From positions 9,249,166 to 9,313,165 of the forward strand of contig OY997655.1 of the NCBI GenBank assembly GCA_963921795.1: a stretch of 64,000 nucleotides of DNA, read 5' to 3'. Positions 43,223 to 54,269 of the stretch are shown here, piece by piece. The notes under the pieces are model-generated. The model was given only the letters and a program-made list of their open reading frames with translations. It did no database searches and was not told the origin of the DNA. Each line of letters begins with the position of its first letter. Within the stretch, counting starts at the first letter, position 1. The DNA comes from Nannobrachium achirus (Eukaryota > Chordata > Actinopteri > Myctophiformes > Myctophidae). Made by a program: the position numbers and the translations under genes.

Positions 43223-44323
43223 TCAATGTTTTCGTTTTCTACTTCTTTTAGTGAGCTGGTTGGCAGTGAGCACACCCATGTTATTTATTCTGTTGTTGTT
43301 GGTTGTCATGGCTACCAGTTCCCACCTGATGTTGTGTGGGAGTTCAGACTTCACCAGATTGTACTTAATAACTGCTAGCTTACACAGTGTCTTAAGACTA
43401 GGACTCATGTCTAAGATGAACAGCTCATCAGTGGGTGTGTTGGCTCCGTGTTTGCATCCTCCAAAGTAGAAGACACGATCTCCCATCATGCAACAGCACA
43501 TTCCATACGTTGGACCTGGTCCTTTCCCCTTGGTCCCAACCTTCTTCCAGGAGAAGGTCACTGGACTGAACTTCCACAGAACATTGACACCCTGGTTATT
43601 GTTGTCACCACCAAATATGTAAAGCTCTCCATTGTGGGTAAAGTCTGACTGAAACCAGCGTCTTTCTGGACGAATCTGAGCAAAAGGTGTGTTCAGCCAG
43701 CAGTTGGTATTTGTGTCAAACACTCTGATGCTGTTGTAGAACTGACCCTCCAATCCACCCCCAAAAACAAACATCTTCGTCCCGATAATGGAGGCAGAAT
43801 GACCATATGGAGCAGGTGGAGAATTTCCTCTGGTGTTATTTAAAGACCAGACCATTGTGCTGGTGTCCAACTTGTACATGTCATTACGACAGATGCCAGA
43901 GTGGTTGTTGTATCCCCCATAGATAAACATGATCTTCTCCAACACACAGGCTGAGTGGGCGTACCTCTCCTCTGGAACGGTCCCAGAAATCCTGGGTTTG
44001 AACCATGTGTGGGCGTCAACTTCAAATGCATAAAGGACATTGTAGTTCTTCACTCCACAGATCCCTCCCCAGATGTAAACTGTATCTTCTAACAACACAG
44101 CTGTGTGTCCCCAGTGACTTCCTCCTCTCCCAGGTTTCACTGGAGGCAACGTTTTCCAGCATAAAGACACTGTGTTGAAGACATGGACATCCATCTGGTC
44201 TATGTTGTTGTAGGTCTCTCCATCACGGTGGCCTCCAAAGGAATACAGTTTGTTCCTCACTGCTATAGCAGCATGAAAGGATCGCTTTGGTCCTCCTGCT
44301 TTGGAAACGGTCCACCACAACAT
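43223..44323 (-). CDS. Kelch copy H, KLHDC3-like, 366 aa
   Basis: Intact frame, MLWWTVSKAGGPKRSFHAA. It has a 21-bp in-frame deletion removing PEVPPWC just before WGHTAV, so the loop leading into blade two is seven residues shorter than in all other copies. This may reshape the binding face or weaken the fold. Blade four has the GGGLEGQFYNSIRV form, as in E and M, while the upstream half resembles B and J (PEERYAHS, APYGHS). It is therefore a mosaic. The BC box SLKTLCKLAV, LPHNIRWEL and the basic tail are present. Other private changes are NNQGVNVLW for NNQAFNDLW, and MGVLTAN in the tail. Confidence 0.85.
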   Translation of the reverse strand: MLWWTVSKAGGPKRSFHAAIAVRNKLYSFGGHRDGETYNNIDQMDVHVFNTVSLCWKTLPPVKPGRGGSHWGHTAVLLEDTVYIWGGICGVKNYNVLYAFEVDAHTWFKPRISGTVPEERYAHSACVLEKIMFIYGGYNNHSGICRNDMYKLDTSTMVWSLNNTRGNSPPAPYGHSASIIGTKMFVFGGGLEGQFYNSIRVFDTNTNCWLNTPFAQIRPERRWFQSDFTHNGELYIFGGDNNNQGVNVLWKFSPVTFSWKKVGTKGKGPGPTYGMCCCMMGDRVFYFGGCKHGANTPTDELFILDMSPSLKTLCKLAVIKYNLVKSELPHNIRWELVAMTTNNNRINNMGVLTANQLTKRSRKRKH

Positions 44324-44389
44324 CACTCTATATGTCTGGCCCACCCGTCGGTTCGTCTGTCTGTCTGTCCGTCCCAACAGCTCCATCAT

Positions 44390-44466
44390 CTTATATACTC
44401 TTGTGTGAAATCTAACGTAACACAAACAATAAACATAGCAACAGGCCTAACGCTGGTTCTCATTGG
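44390..44466 (-). promoter_or_regulatory. Core promoter of copy H
   Basis: AGTATATAAG at 44390-44400 and CCAAT at 44462-44466 on the minus strand. Confidence 0.6.
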
Positions 44467-44838
44467 CTGATTCATAATTTGTATCAACACTCTTTTCTTC
44501 CCCATCATTCTGTCAGCCTTCTCTTGATTGGTGGGTTCCCTATGGTCCTGCTGTCCTCACTGGGCGGGACTAGGGCGAGAGCAGAGCAGCTCTCCAGCTC
44601 AATGATTACTCAGCAGTCCAGGGGACCACCGGCAGTCCTTGAGGGGGTTCCAGGGGGTCCCCAGCTTAATGATGGAGTTGGTATTTAACTCTTGAAACAT
44701 TTTTTTAAACATATGCATTACTTAATTTACAAGAAGCCTTCACAAATAGAGAATGTAGAATAATTGTTATTTAGTTCAAAGTTTGGCCGGTGGTTCCAGC
44801 AAGAGGAAACATAATTTCAACCCTCCGTTCCCTAACAA

Positions 44839-44960
44839 AGGGAACAAAGCAGACTCTTTGTGTCTCCATAGGGAACACAGCAGGCTCTTTGTGTCTCCAT
44901 AGGGAACAAAGCAGACCCTTTGTGTCTCCATAGGGAACAAAGCAGACTCTTTGTGTCTCT
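44839..44960. repeat. 31-bp tandem repeat, unit H/I
   Basis: Four units of the GGGAACAAAGCAGACTCTTT repeat. Confidence 0.9.
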
Positions 44961-45075
44961 GGTTGGTCCCTGACTGACCAACCAGCAGGCCCTTTCTGCC
45001 CTGGTTCTGCCTTATAGTTGTTTTATATGTTTAGTTTATTTGCTAAAACATCATTTTTGGAGGAAAGGAAACATC

Positions 45076-45318
45076 ATGCCCAGTCACTATACTGCACCTG
45101 AGATGTTCCTTTTTACTGACGCCAAGTTTAAAATAAGAAGTGAACCCAGTGAATATCAGTACGAAGCAACTGAAAAACATGTTATTTCAGTGGTAGTGGA
45201 TGGAGAGACAGGAATTTTGTCCAACCAAGAAACAGCAACCGATGAGTGCGAAGAGGGGCACAACCACGGGCGGAACTTGACAAAGGGTCAATTGAACAAC
45301 CACTGGGCTCTGAGTTAG
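45076..45318 (+). CDS. Small array ORF, unit H/I, 80 aa form
   Basis: MPSHYTAPEMF as usual, then VVVDGETGILSNQETATDEC and an end NNHWALS. This is the second reading frame class of the small ORF. Which class is original cannot be decided here. Confidence 0.3.
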   Translation: MPSHYTAPEMFLFTDAKFKIRSEPSEYQYEATEKHVISVVVDGETGILSNQETATDECEEGHNHGRNLTKGQLNNHWALS

Positions 45319-46015
45319 TAGGATGCATACATATACAGGCTGGTGGGGTAAATACATGTATAAAACATTTAGAAGTTGTGAAAATAGTCGATGTACAGTG
45401 ACAGTATAAGCTCACGACGCCTTGCACCGTGATGTATGGTGGGCTTGTAAATCTGTTAGTTTCACTAGTTTAGGCCCTGGGGAGACATCACATTTCTCTT
45501 GTGGGCCTCGAGCTAAAATGTTTTTTGAAAGTTTCTTTTTGAGCGCCGCAAATGATCTTTTAGTGCGGAAGGCATTAGTTTGTGTGGAGATCAGTGCTCA
45601 TACACATAAAGTAACTGACGTCACGAACACAGTGGCCTATCCAAGGAGATATGCATGTGTCATGTTGTAGTCGGGTTAGCGTTGCCAGGGTTACCAAGGT
45701 AAACAGTCGCTTGCTGCGGATGCTTGTGAAAGACGCTGGTGCATACGCCATGACACAACGCGCACGGAAGCATAACGGAGTGTCTATGCTCCATTGACTC
45801 CTATTCTGTGCTGTAACATAAAAACGACTGTATTTCTTAATAAGTTGCAAATAACTCCTAAAAGGGTGAGAGCTGCTCTTTTTCACAACATCACTCAATC
45901 GTGATGGTCGCCCCGGTTAGGATTTTAGTTTTGTGAACACACGCAGCTTCCGGAGCCCTTCCTAGCTCTTCAAAATAAAAAGACCGGCTATGGCGGCAGG
46001 CGTTGTGTTAATATA

Positions 46016-46021
46016 TTTATT
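46016..46021 (-). promoter_or_regulatory. Poly(A) signal for copy I
   Basis: AATAAA on the minus strand downstream of copy I, at the same offset as in B and H. Confidence 0.45.
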
Positions 46022-46202
46022 TTTTGGAGGGAAAAAAAGAGAGTATACTGTGTTTTCGAAAAGTAAAAAAAATGAAGTCATCAGAGCCTGAAACCTTGTC
46101 CAATTATGGAGATGACTGGTATCATATTAGTGATGTCATAACAGTACATGAGTGATGTCATAGACTGGTCACATGGAAGCCACAGTGTCTTGTTTAGTTG
46201 AC

Positions 46203-47322
46203 TCAATGCTTTCGTTTTCTACTTCTTTTAGTGAGCTGGTTGGCAGTGAGCACACGCATGTTATTCATTCTGTTGTTGTTGGTTGTCATGGCTACCAGTT
46301 CCCACCTGATGTTGTGTGGGAGTTCAGACTTCACCAGATTGTACTTAATAACTGCTAGCTTACACAGCGTCTTAAGACTAGGACTCAAGTCTAAGATGAA
46401 CAGCTCATCAGTGGGTGTGTTGGCTCCGTGTTTGCGTCCTCCAAAGAGAATGACACAATCTCCCATCATGCAACGGCACATTCCATACGTTGGACATGGT
46501 CCTTTCCCCTTGGTCCCAACCTTCTTCCAGGAGAAGGTCTCTGGACTGAACTTCCACAGATCATTGAAAGCCTGGTTATTGTTTTCGCCACCAAATATGT
46601 ACATCTCTCCATTGTGGGTAAAGTCTGACTGAAACCAGCGTCTTTCTGGACGAATCTGAGCAAAAGGTGTGTTCAGCCAGCAGTTGGTCTTTGTGTCAAA
46701 CACTCTGATGGTGTTGTTGTACTGACCCCCCCAACCCCCAAATACAAACATCTTTGTCCCGAGAATGGAGGCAGAGTGACAAAATGGAGGAGCAGGTGGA
46801 GGAGTTCCTCTGGTGTTAATTAAAGACCAGACCATTGTGCTGGTGTCCAACTTGTACATGTCATTACGACAGATGCCAGAGTGGTTGTTGTATCCCCCAT
46901 AGATAAACATGATCTTCTCCAACACACAGGCTGAGTGGGCGTACCTCTCCTCTGGAACGGTCCCAGAAATCCTGGGTTTGAACCATGTGTGGGCGTCAAC
47001 ATCAAATGCATAAAGAACATTGTAGAACTTCCCTCCACAGTACCCTCCCCAGATGTAAACTATCTTCTAACAACACAGCTGTGTGTCCCCAGCACCAGGG
47101 GGGAACCTCAGGGTGACTTCCTCTTCTCCCAGGTTTCACTGGAGGCAACGTTTTCCAGCATAAAGACACTGTGTTGAAGACATGGACATCCATCTGGTCT
47201 ATGTTGTTGTAGGTCTCTCCATCACGGTGGCCTCCAAAGGAATACAGATTGTTCCTCACTGCTATAGCAGCATGAAGGGATCGCTTTGGTCCTCCTGCTT
47301 TGGAAACGGTCCACCACAACAT
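46203..47322 (-). pseudogene. Kelch copy I, single frameshift
   Basis: Promoter (TATA at 47389-47399), start MLWWTV at 47322 and blade one are normal. Near 47,060 two bases are missing: GATGTAAACTATCTTC instead of GATGTAAACTGTATCTTC. This breaks the frame in TVYIWGG, and the altered frame stops at 47,002. From about 46,930 to the stop the original frame is clean, with SLKTLCKLAV, LPHNIRWEL and the basic tail, so this looks like a very recent loss or a sequencing error. Private loop: APPFCHSASI. Confidence 0.85.
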
Positions 47323-47837
47323 CACTCTATATGTCTGGCCCACCCGTCGGTTCGTCTGTCTGTCTGTCCGTCCCAACAGCTCCATCATCTTATATACTCT
47401 TGTGTGAAATCTAACGTAACACAAACAATAAACATAGCAACAGGCCTAACGCTGGTTCTCATTGGCTGATTCATAATTTTTATCAACACTCTTTTCTTCC
47501 CCATCATTCTGTCAGCCTTTCCTTGATTGGTGGGTTCCCTATGGTCCTGCTGTCCTCACTGGGCGGGACTAGGGCGAGAGCAGAGCAGCTCTCCAGCTCA
47601 ATGATTACTCAGCAGTCCAGGGGACCACCGGCAGTCCTTGAGGGGGTTCCAGGGGGTCCCCAGCTTAATGATGGAGTTGGTATTTAACTCTTGAAACATT
47701 TTTTTAAACATATGCATTACTTAATTTACAAGAAGCCTTCACAAATAGAGAATGTAGAATAATTGTTATTTTGTTCAAAGTTTGGCCGGTGGTTCCAGCA
47801 AGAGGAAACATAATTTCAACCCTCCGTTCCCTAACAA

Positions 47838-47960
47838 AGGGAACAAAGCAGACTCTTTGTGTCTCCATAGGGAACACAGCAGGCTCTTTGTGTCTCCATA
47901 GGGAACAAAGCAGACCCTTTGTGTCTCCATAGGGAACAAAGCAGACTCTTTGTGTCTCTG
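47838..47960. repeat. 31-bp tandem repeat, unit I/J
   Basis: Four units of the GGGAACAAAGCAGACTCTTT repeat. Confidence 0.9.
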
Positions 47961-48084
47961 GGTGGTCCCTGACTGACCAACCAGCAGGCTCTTTCTGCCT
48001 TGTTCTGCCCTGGTTCTGCCTTATAGTTGTTTTATATGTTTAGTTTATTTGCTAAAACATCATTTTTGGAGGAAAGGAAACATC

Positions 48085-48291
48085 ATGCCCAGTCATTATA
48101 CTGCACCTGAGATGTTCCTTTTTACCGACGCCAAGTTTAAAATAAGAAGTGAACCCATTGAATATCAGTACGAAGCAACTGAAAAACATGTTATTTCAGT
48201 GGTAGTGGATGAAGAGAAAGAGGAAATTCGTCCAACCAAGAAACAGCAACCGATGAGTGCGAAGAGGGGCACAACCACGGGCGGGACTTGA
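48085..48291 (+). CDS. Small array ORF, unit I/J, 68 aa
   Basis: Full-length form, with one S-to-I change (IRSEPIEYQYE). Function unknown. Confidence 0.35.
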   Translation: MPSHYTAPEMFLFTDAKFKIRSEPIEYQYEATEKHVISVVVDEEKEEIRPTKKQQPMSAKRGTTTGGT

Positions 48292-49089
48292 CAAAGGATC
48301 AATTGAACAACTACTGGGCTCTGAGTTAGTAGGATGCATACATATACAGGCTGGTGGGATAAATACATGTATTTAGAAGTTGTGAAAATAGTCGATGTAC
48401 AGTGACAGTATAAGCTCACGACGCCTTGCACCGTGATGTACGGTGGGCTTATAAATCTGTTAGTTTCACTAGTTTAGGCCCCGGGGAGACATCACATTTC
48501 TCTTGTGGGCCTCGAGCTAAAATGTTTTGTGAAAGTTTCTTTTTGAGCGCCGCAAATTATCTTTTAGTGCGGAAGGTATTAGTTTGTGTGGAGATCAGTG
48601 CTCATACACATAAAGTAACTGACGTCACGGACAAAGTGGCCCATCCAAGGAGATATGCATGTGTCATGTTAGCACCCCTCACTTCTCACATGTTCTGCCG
48701 CCTAAGCCCCCGGCTCCACCGGGCCTGTCGAGCGTCGCGTCAACGTCAAAGCTCCCGTTTTAACCGATTTAGTGCCGATCCCGTTTTAATTAATGAAGGG
48801 TGTTCCACTGCCGACGTCAGCGTCGGACGCTCAAATTCGCCCCGGTTCATTTTTTTACGCCGTCAGATACCGGCACGACACCGTCCTTTTGCTGGAGCCC
48901 TAGCCTTAGCCGGCTGTAGTCGGGTTAGCGTTGCCAAGGTTACCAAGGTAAACAGACGCTTGCTGCGGATGCTTGTGAAAGACGCTGGTGCATACGTCAT
49001 TACACAACGCGCACCGAAGCAAAACGGAGCATCTATGCTCCATTTACTCCTATTCTGTGCTGTAACATAAAAACGACAGTATTTCTTAA

Positions 49090-50090
49090 CCCATTTTGTG
49101 CCCCAGAAATTAACGGATTAAAATGTCCACGATGCCTCCCTCAGGCTGCATTCACTAGCGTTGTCTTATTTTGAAGGCCAGAAGTCCATAGCGTAAACCC
49201 TTCCGGTCTGACGTCATCACGTCCTTCACCGGAATCGATCATTGTTTACGTGGTGTAATGGCGGATCGGATCGGTGCTTTTCAACATGTGTTATATAAGC
49301 GAGCATCTGCCTCCATCCTCGCTTTGAAAGTGTTGTTTTGAGATAATGGACATTAAAGATGAGATTCCCCGTCTGCCTCAATGTTATGGGATTACTATTT
49401 TGTGCTCGTGGATCCGTGATGATGATAAATCAGCGAGGGAGATCGGCTCGGGACCTTTCGCCATTGTACCCGGTAGGATAACCGCCGTTACAGTAATATA
49501 TTAACTCATATAGTGCCAATCCCGAGAAGACTTGTGAAAAATACTCGAGTATCACATGGTGCCAATCCCGAGTATACTCGTGAAAAGTAATATATTACTG
49601 TAACGGCGGATACATTACCGAGAACAATGGCCGGAGGTCCGGAGACGAAATCCGTCGCTGATTTCGCATCATCACGGCTCCACGAGCACAAAATAGTCCC
49701 ATCCATAACATTGAGGTGGACGGGGGATCTCATCTTTAATGTCCATTATCTCAAAACTACACTTTAGAAGCTAGGATGGAGGCAGATGCTCGCTTATGTT
49801 ATACATGTATAAAAGCTCCGGTCCGCCATTACACAACTCCACATGGACAAGGATCGGTTCCGGCGCAGGACCCAGACCGGAAGTGATTGCGCTGTGGACT
49901 TCTGGCCTTCAAAATAAGATAACGGTGGTGATGCCAGCCTGAAGGTGGCATCGTGGACTTTATAATCCGTTAATTTCAGGGGCACTAAATGAGTTAAGTA
50001 ATATATTACTTTTCGCGAGATATCTCGGGAATGGCACTGCGAACATCAGAGGGAATTTCGCGAGATATCTCGGGAATGGCACTAAATCGG
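49090..50090 (+). mobile_element. TTAA element, type 1, carrying a nested element
   Basis: The left end CCCATTTTGTGCC follows TTAA at 49086-49089. The right end inverted is CCGATTTAGTGCC, followed by TTAG. It is the same as 13,436-13,919 and 53,366-53,861 but is split at about 49,501 by another TTAA element. Confidence 0.75.
49505..49993 (-). mobile_element. Nested TTAA element
   Basis: TTAA lies at 49501-49504 and 49994-49997. The ends are CTCATATAGTGCC and, inverted, CTCATTTAGTGCC, a near-perfect 13-bp repeat. The interior is a diverged relative of the host element in reverse orientation: CATCTTTAATGTCCATTATC is the complement of the region around its ATG, and the TATA region is also present. 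Confidence 0.8.
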
Positions 50091-50502
50091 TTAGTGCAAA
50101 TAACGCCTAAAAGGGTGAGAGCTGCTCTTTTTCACACGATCACTCAATCGTGATGGTCGGCCCCGGTTAGGATTTTAGTTTCGCGAACATTTGTAAACAC
50201 AATTATCTCCTTCCTGTATTACACACACATGCACAAACACGCAGTTTCCGGGGCTCTTCCTAGCCTTCAAAATAAAACGATCGGCTATGGCGGCAGGCGT
50301 TGTGTTAATATAAATATTTTTTTTTTGGGGGGGAAAAAAGAGAGTATACTGTGTTTTCGAAAGTAAAAAAAATGAAGTCATCAGAGCCTGAAACCTTGTC
50401 CAATTATGGAGAATGACTGAATCATATTAGTGATGTCATAACAATACATGAGTGATGTCATAGACTGGTCACATGGAAGCCACAGCGTCTTGTTTAGTTG
50501 AC

Positions 50503-51623
50503 TCAATGTTTTCGTTTTCTACTTCTTTTAGTGAGCTGGTTGGCAGTGAGCACACGCATGTTATTCATTCTGTTGTTGTTGGTTGTCATGGCTACCAGTT
50601 CCCACCTGATGTTGTGTGGGAGTCCAGACTTCACCAGATTGTACTGAATAACTGCTAGCTTACACAGCGTCTTAAGACTAGGACTCAAGTCTAAGATGAA
50701 CAGCTCATCAGTGGATGTGTTGGCTCCGTGTTTGCATCCTCCAAAGAGAATGACACAATCTCCCATCATGCAACGGCACATTCCATACGTTGGACATGGT
50801 CCTTTCCCCTTGGTCCCAACCTTCTTCCAGGAGAAGGTGTCTGGACTGAACTTCCACAGATCATTGAAAGCCTGGTTATTGTTTTCGCCACCAAATATGT
50901 ACAGCTTTCCACTGTAGGTAAAGGCTGACTGAAACCTGCGTCTTTCTGGACGAATCTGAGCAGAAGGTGTGTTCAGCCAGCAGTTGGTCTTTGTTTCAAA
51001 CACTCTGATGCTGTTGTTGTATTGACCCCCCCAGCCCCCAAATACAAACATCCCGATAATGGAGGCAGAATGACCATATGGAGCAGGTGGAGAATTTCCT
51101 CTGGTGTTATTTAAAGACCAGACCATTGTGCTGGTGTCCAACTTGTACATGTCATTACGACAGATGCCGGTATTGTTGTTGTATCCCCCATAGATAAACA
51201 TGATCTTCTCCAACACACAGGCTGAGTGGGCGTACCTCTCCTCTGGAACGGTCCCAGAAATCCTGGGTTTGAACCATCTGTGGGTGTCGACTTCAAATGC
51301 ATAAAGAACATTGTAGTACTTCCCTCCAAAGTACCCTCCCCAGATGTAAACTGTATCTTCTAACAACACAGCTGTGTGTCCCCAGCACCAGGGGGGAACC
51401 TCAGGGTGACTTCCTCCTCTCCCAGATTTCACTGGAGGCAACGTTTTCCAGCATAAAGACACTGTGTTGAAGACATGGACATCCATCTGGTCTATGTTGT
51501 TGTAGGTCTCTCCATCACGGTGGCCTCCAAAGGAATACAGTTTGTTCCTCACTGCTATAGCAGCATGAAAGGATCGCTTTGGTCCTCCTGCTTTGGAAAC
51601 GGACAAACGGTCCACCACAACAT
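50503..51623 (-). pseudogene. Kelch copy J, frameshift at the fifth codon
   Basis: The ATG at 51623 is followed by an 8-bp tandem duplication (ACAAACGG at about 51,601-51,610 on the plus strand), so MLWWTV runs out of frame. The remainder is open for 371 codons from 51618, but the first in-frame ATG is internal, at the MDVHVF region. It also lacks TK in IIGTKMF (6-bp deletion). Loops: PPWCWGH, PEERYAHS, PERRRFQS. It keeps SLKTLCKLAVIQYNL and LPHNIRWEL. The TATA box is at 51690-51700. A shorter product lacking the first blade strand is possible but a dead copy is more likely. Confidence 0.8.
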
Positions 51624-52128
51624 CACTCTATATGTCTGGCCCACCCGTCGGTTCGTCTGTCTGTCTGTCCGTCCCAACAGCTCCATCATCTTATATACTC
51701 TTGTGTGAAATCTAACGTAACACAAACAATAAACATAGCAACAGGCCTAATGCTGGTTCTCATTGGCTGATTTATAATTTGTATCAACACCCTTTTCTTC
51801 CCCATCATTCTGTCAGCCTTCTCTTGATTGGTGGGTTTCCTATGGTCCTGCTGTCCTCACTGGGCGGGACTAGGGCGAGAGCAGAGCAGCTCTCCAGCTC
51901 AATGAGCACTCAGCGGTCCAGGGGACCACCGGCCGTCCTTGAGGGGGTTCCAGGGGGTCCCCAGCTTGGTATTTAACTTTTTAAAAAACAAAAATTAAAC
52001 ATCTGCATTTCTTAATTTACAAGAAGCCTTCACAATTAGAGAATGTAGAACAATTGTTATTTTGTTCAAAGTTTGGCCTGTGGTTCCTGCAAGAGGAAAC
52101 ATAGTTTCAACCCTCCGTTCCCTAACAA

Positions 52129-52250
52129 AGGGAACAAAGCAGACTCTTTGTTTCTCCATAGGGAACAAAGCAGACTCTTTGTTTCTCCATAGGGAACAAA
52201 GCAGACTCTTTTTGTTTCCAAATGGAACATAGCAGGCTCTTTATGTCTCT
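52129..52250. repeat. 31-bp tandem repeat, unit J/K
   Basis: Four more diverged units (GTTTCTCCATA in place of GTGTCTCCATA), shared with the K unit. Confidence 0.85.
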
Positions 52251-52346
52251 GGTTGGTCCCTTGTTCTGCCCTGGTTCCGCCTTATGGTTGTTTTATATGT
52301 TTGGTTTATTTGCTAAAACATCATTTTTGGAGGACAAGGAAACATC

Positions 52347-52520
52347 ATGCCTTGTCACTATACTGCACCTGAGGTGTTCCTTTTTACTGACGCCAAGTAT
52401 AAAATAAGAAGTGAACCCAGTGAATATCAATACGAAGCAACTGAAAAACATGTTATTTCAATGGTAGTGGATGGAGAGAGAGAGAGGAAATTTGTCCAAC
52501 CAAGAAACAGCAACCGATGA
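52347..52520 (+). pseudogene. Small array ORF, frameshifted, unit J/K
   Basis: MPCHYTAPEVFLFTDAKYKI, then an extra GA in the GAGAGAGAGA run changes the end to ERKFVQPRNSNR. 57 codons. Confidence 0.4.
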
Positions 52521-53365
52521 GTGCGAAGAGGGGCACAACCACGGGCGGGACTTGACAAAGGGTCAATTGAGCAACCACTGGGCTCTGAGTTAGTAGGATG
52601 CATGCATATACAGGCTGGTGGGGTAAATACATGAATAGAATAAAACATTTAGAAGTAGTGAAAATAGTCGATGTACAGTGACAGTGTAAGCTCAAGACGC
52701 CTTGCACCGTGATGTACGGTGGGCTTGTAAATCTGTTAGTTTCACTAGTTTAGGCCCTGGGGAGACATCACATTTCTCTTGTGGGCCTCGAGCTAAAATG
52801 TTTTGTGAAAGTTTCTTTTTGAGCGCCGCAAATTCTCTTTTACTGCGGAATGTATTAGTTCGTGTGGAGATCAGTGCTCATACACATAAAGTAACTGACG
52901 TCACGGACAAAGTGGCCCATCCAAGGAGATATGCATGTGTCATGTTAGCACCCCTCACTTCTCACATGTTCTGCCGCCTAAGCCCCCGGCTCCACCGGGC
53001 CTGTCGAGCGTCGCGTCAACGTCAAAGCTCCCGTTTTAACCGATTTAGTGCCGATCCCGTTTTAATTAATGAAGGGTGTTCCACTGCCGACGTCAGCGTC
53101 GGACGCTCAAATTCGCCCCGGTTCATTTTTTTACGCCGTCAGATACCGGCACGACACCGTCCTTTTGCTGGAGCCCTAGCCTTAGCCGGCTGTAGTCGGG
53201 TTAGCGTTGCCAAGGTTACCAAGGTAAACAGACGCTTGCTGCGGATGCTTGTGAAAGACGCTGGTGCATACGTCATTACACAACGCGCACCGAAGCAAAA
53301 CGGAGCATCTATGCTCCATTTACTCCTATTCTGTGCTGTAACATAAAAACGACAGTATTTCTTAA

Positions 53366-53861
53366 CCCATTTTGTGCCCCAGAAATTAACGGATTAAAAT
53401 GTCCACGATGCCTCCCTCAGGCTGCATTCACTAGCGTTGTCTTATTTTGAAGGCCAGAAGTCCATAGCGTAAACCCTTCCGGTCTGACGTCATCACGTCC
53501 TTCACCGGAATCGATCATTGTTTACGTGGTGTAATGGCGGATCGGATCGGTGCTTTTCAACATGTGTTATATAAGCGAGCATCTGCCTCCATCCTCGCTT
53601 TGAAAGTGTTGTTTTGAGATAATGGACATTAAAGATGAGATTCCCCGTCTGCCTCAATGTTATGGGATTACTATTTTGTGCTCGTGGATCCGTGATGATG
53701 ATAAATCAGCGAGGGAGATCGGCTCGGGACCTTTCGCCATTGTACCCGGTAGGATAACCGCCGTTACAGTAATATATTACTTTTCACGAGATATCTCGGG
53801 AATGGCACTGCGAACATCAAAGGGAATTTCGCGAGATATCTCGGGAATGGCACTAAATCGG
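53366..53861 (+). mobile_element. TTAA element, type 1
   Basis: The left end CCCATTTTGTGCC follows TTAA at 53362-53365. The right end inverted is CCGATTTAGTGCC, followed by TTAG. It has the same insertion point as 13,436 and 49,090 and shows the un-nested version of the latter. The ATG at 53,622 (MDIKDEIPRLPQCYG) follows a TATA-like motif. Confidence 0.75.
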
Positions 53862-54083
53862 TTAGTGCAAATAACGCCTAAAAGGGTGAGAGCTGCTCTT
53901 TTTCACACCATCACTCAATCGTGATGGTCGGCCCCGGTTAGGATTTTAGTTTCGCGAACATTTGTAAACACAATTATCTCCTTCCTGTATTACACACACA
54001 TGTACAAACACGCAGTTTCCGGGGCTCTTCCTAGCCTTCAAAATAAAAAGATCGGCTATGGCGGCAGGCGTTGTGTTAATATA

Positions 54084-54089
54084 TTTATT
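54084..54089 (-). promoter_or_regulatory. Poly(A) signal for copy K
   Basis: AATAAA on the minus strand, about 185 bp past the stop codon of copy K. Confidence 0.5.
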
Positions 54090-54269
54090 TTTTGGAGGGA
54101 AAAAAAGAGAGTATACTGTGTTTTCGAAAGTAAAAAAAAATGAAGTCATCAGAGCCTGAAACCTTGTCCAATTATGGAGATGACTGAATCATATTAGTGA
54201 TGTCATAACAATACATGAGTGATGTCATAGACTGGTCACATGGAAGCCACAGCGTCTTGTTTAGTTGAC

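Noticed and set aside
48426..49070. Open frame of up to 214 codons in the unit spacer (also 18,772, 21,862, 37,609, 52,702)
   Set aside because: Start and end shift between units through indels, it crosses TTAA-element ends, and no domain is visible. Sequence similarity between units is explained by duplication.
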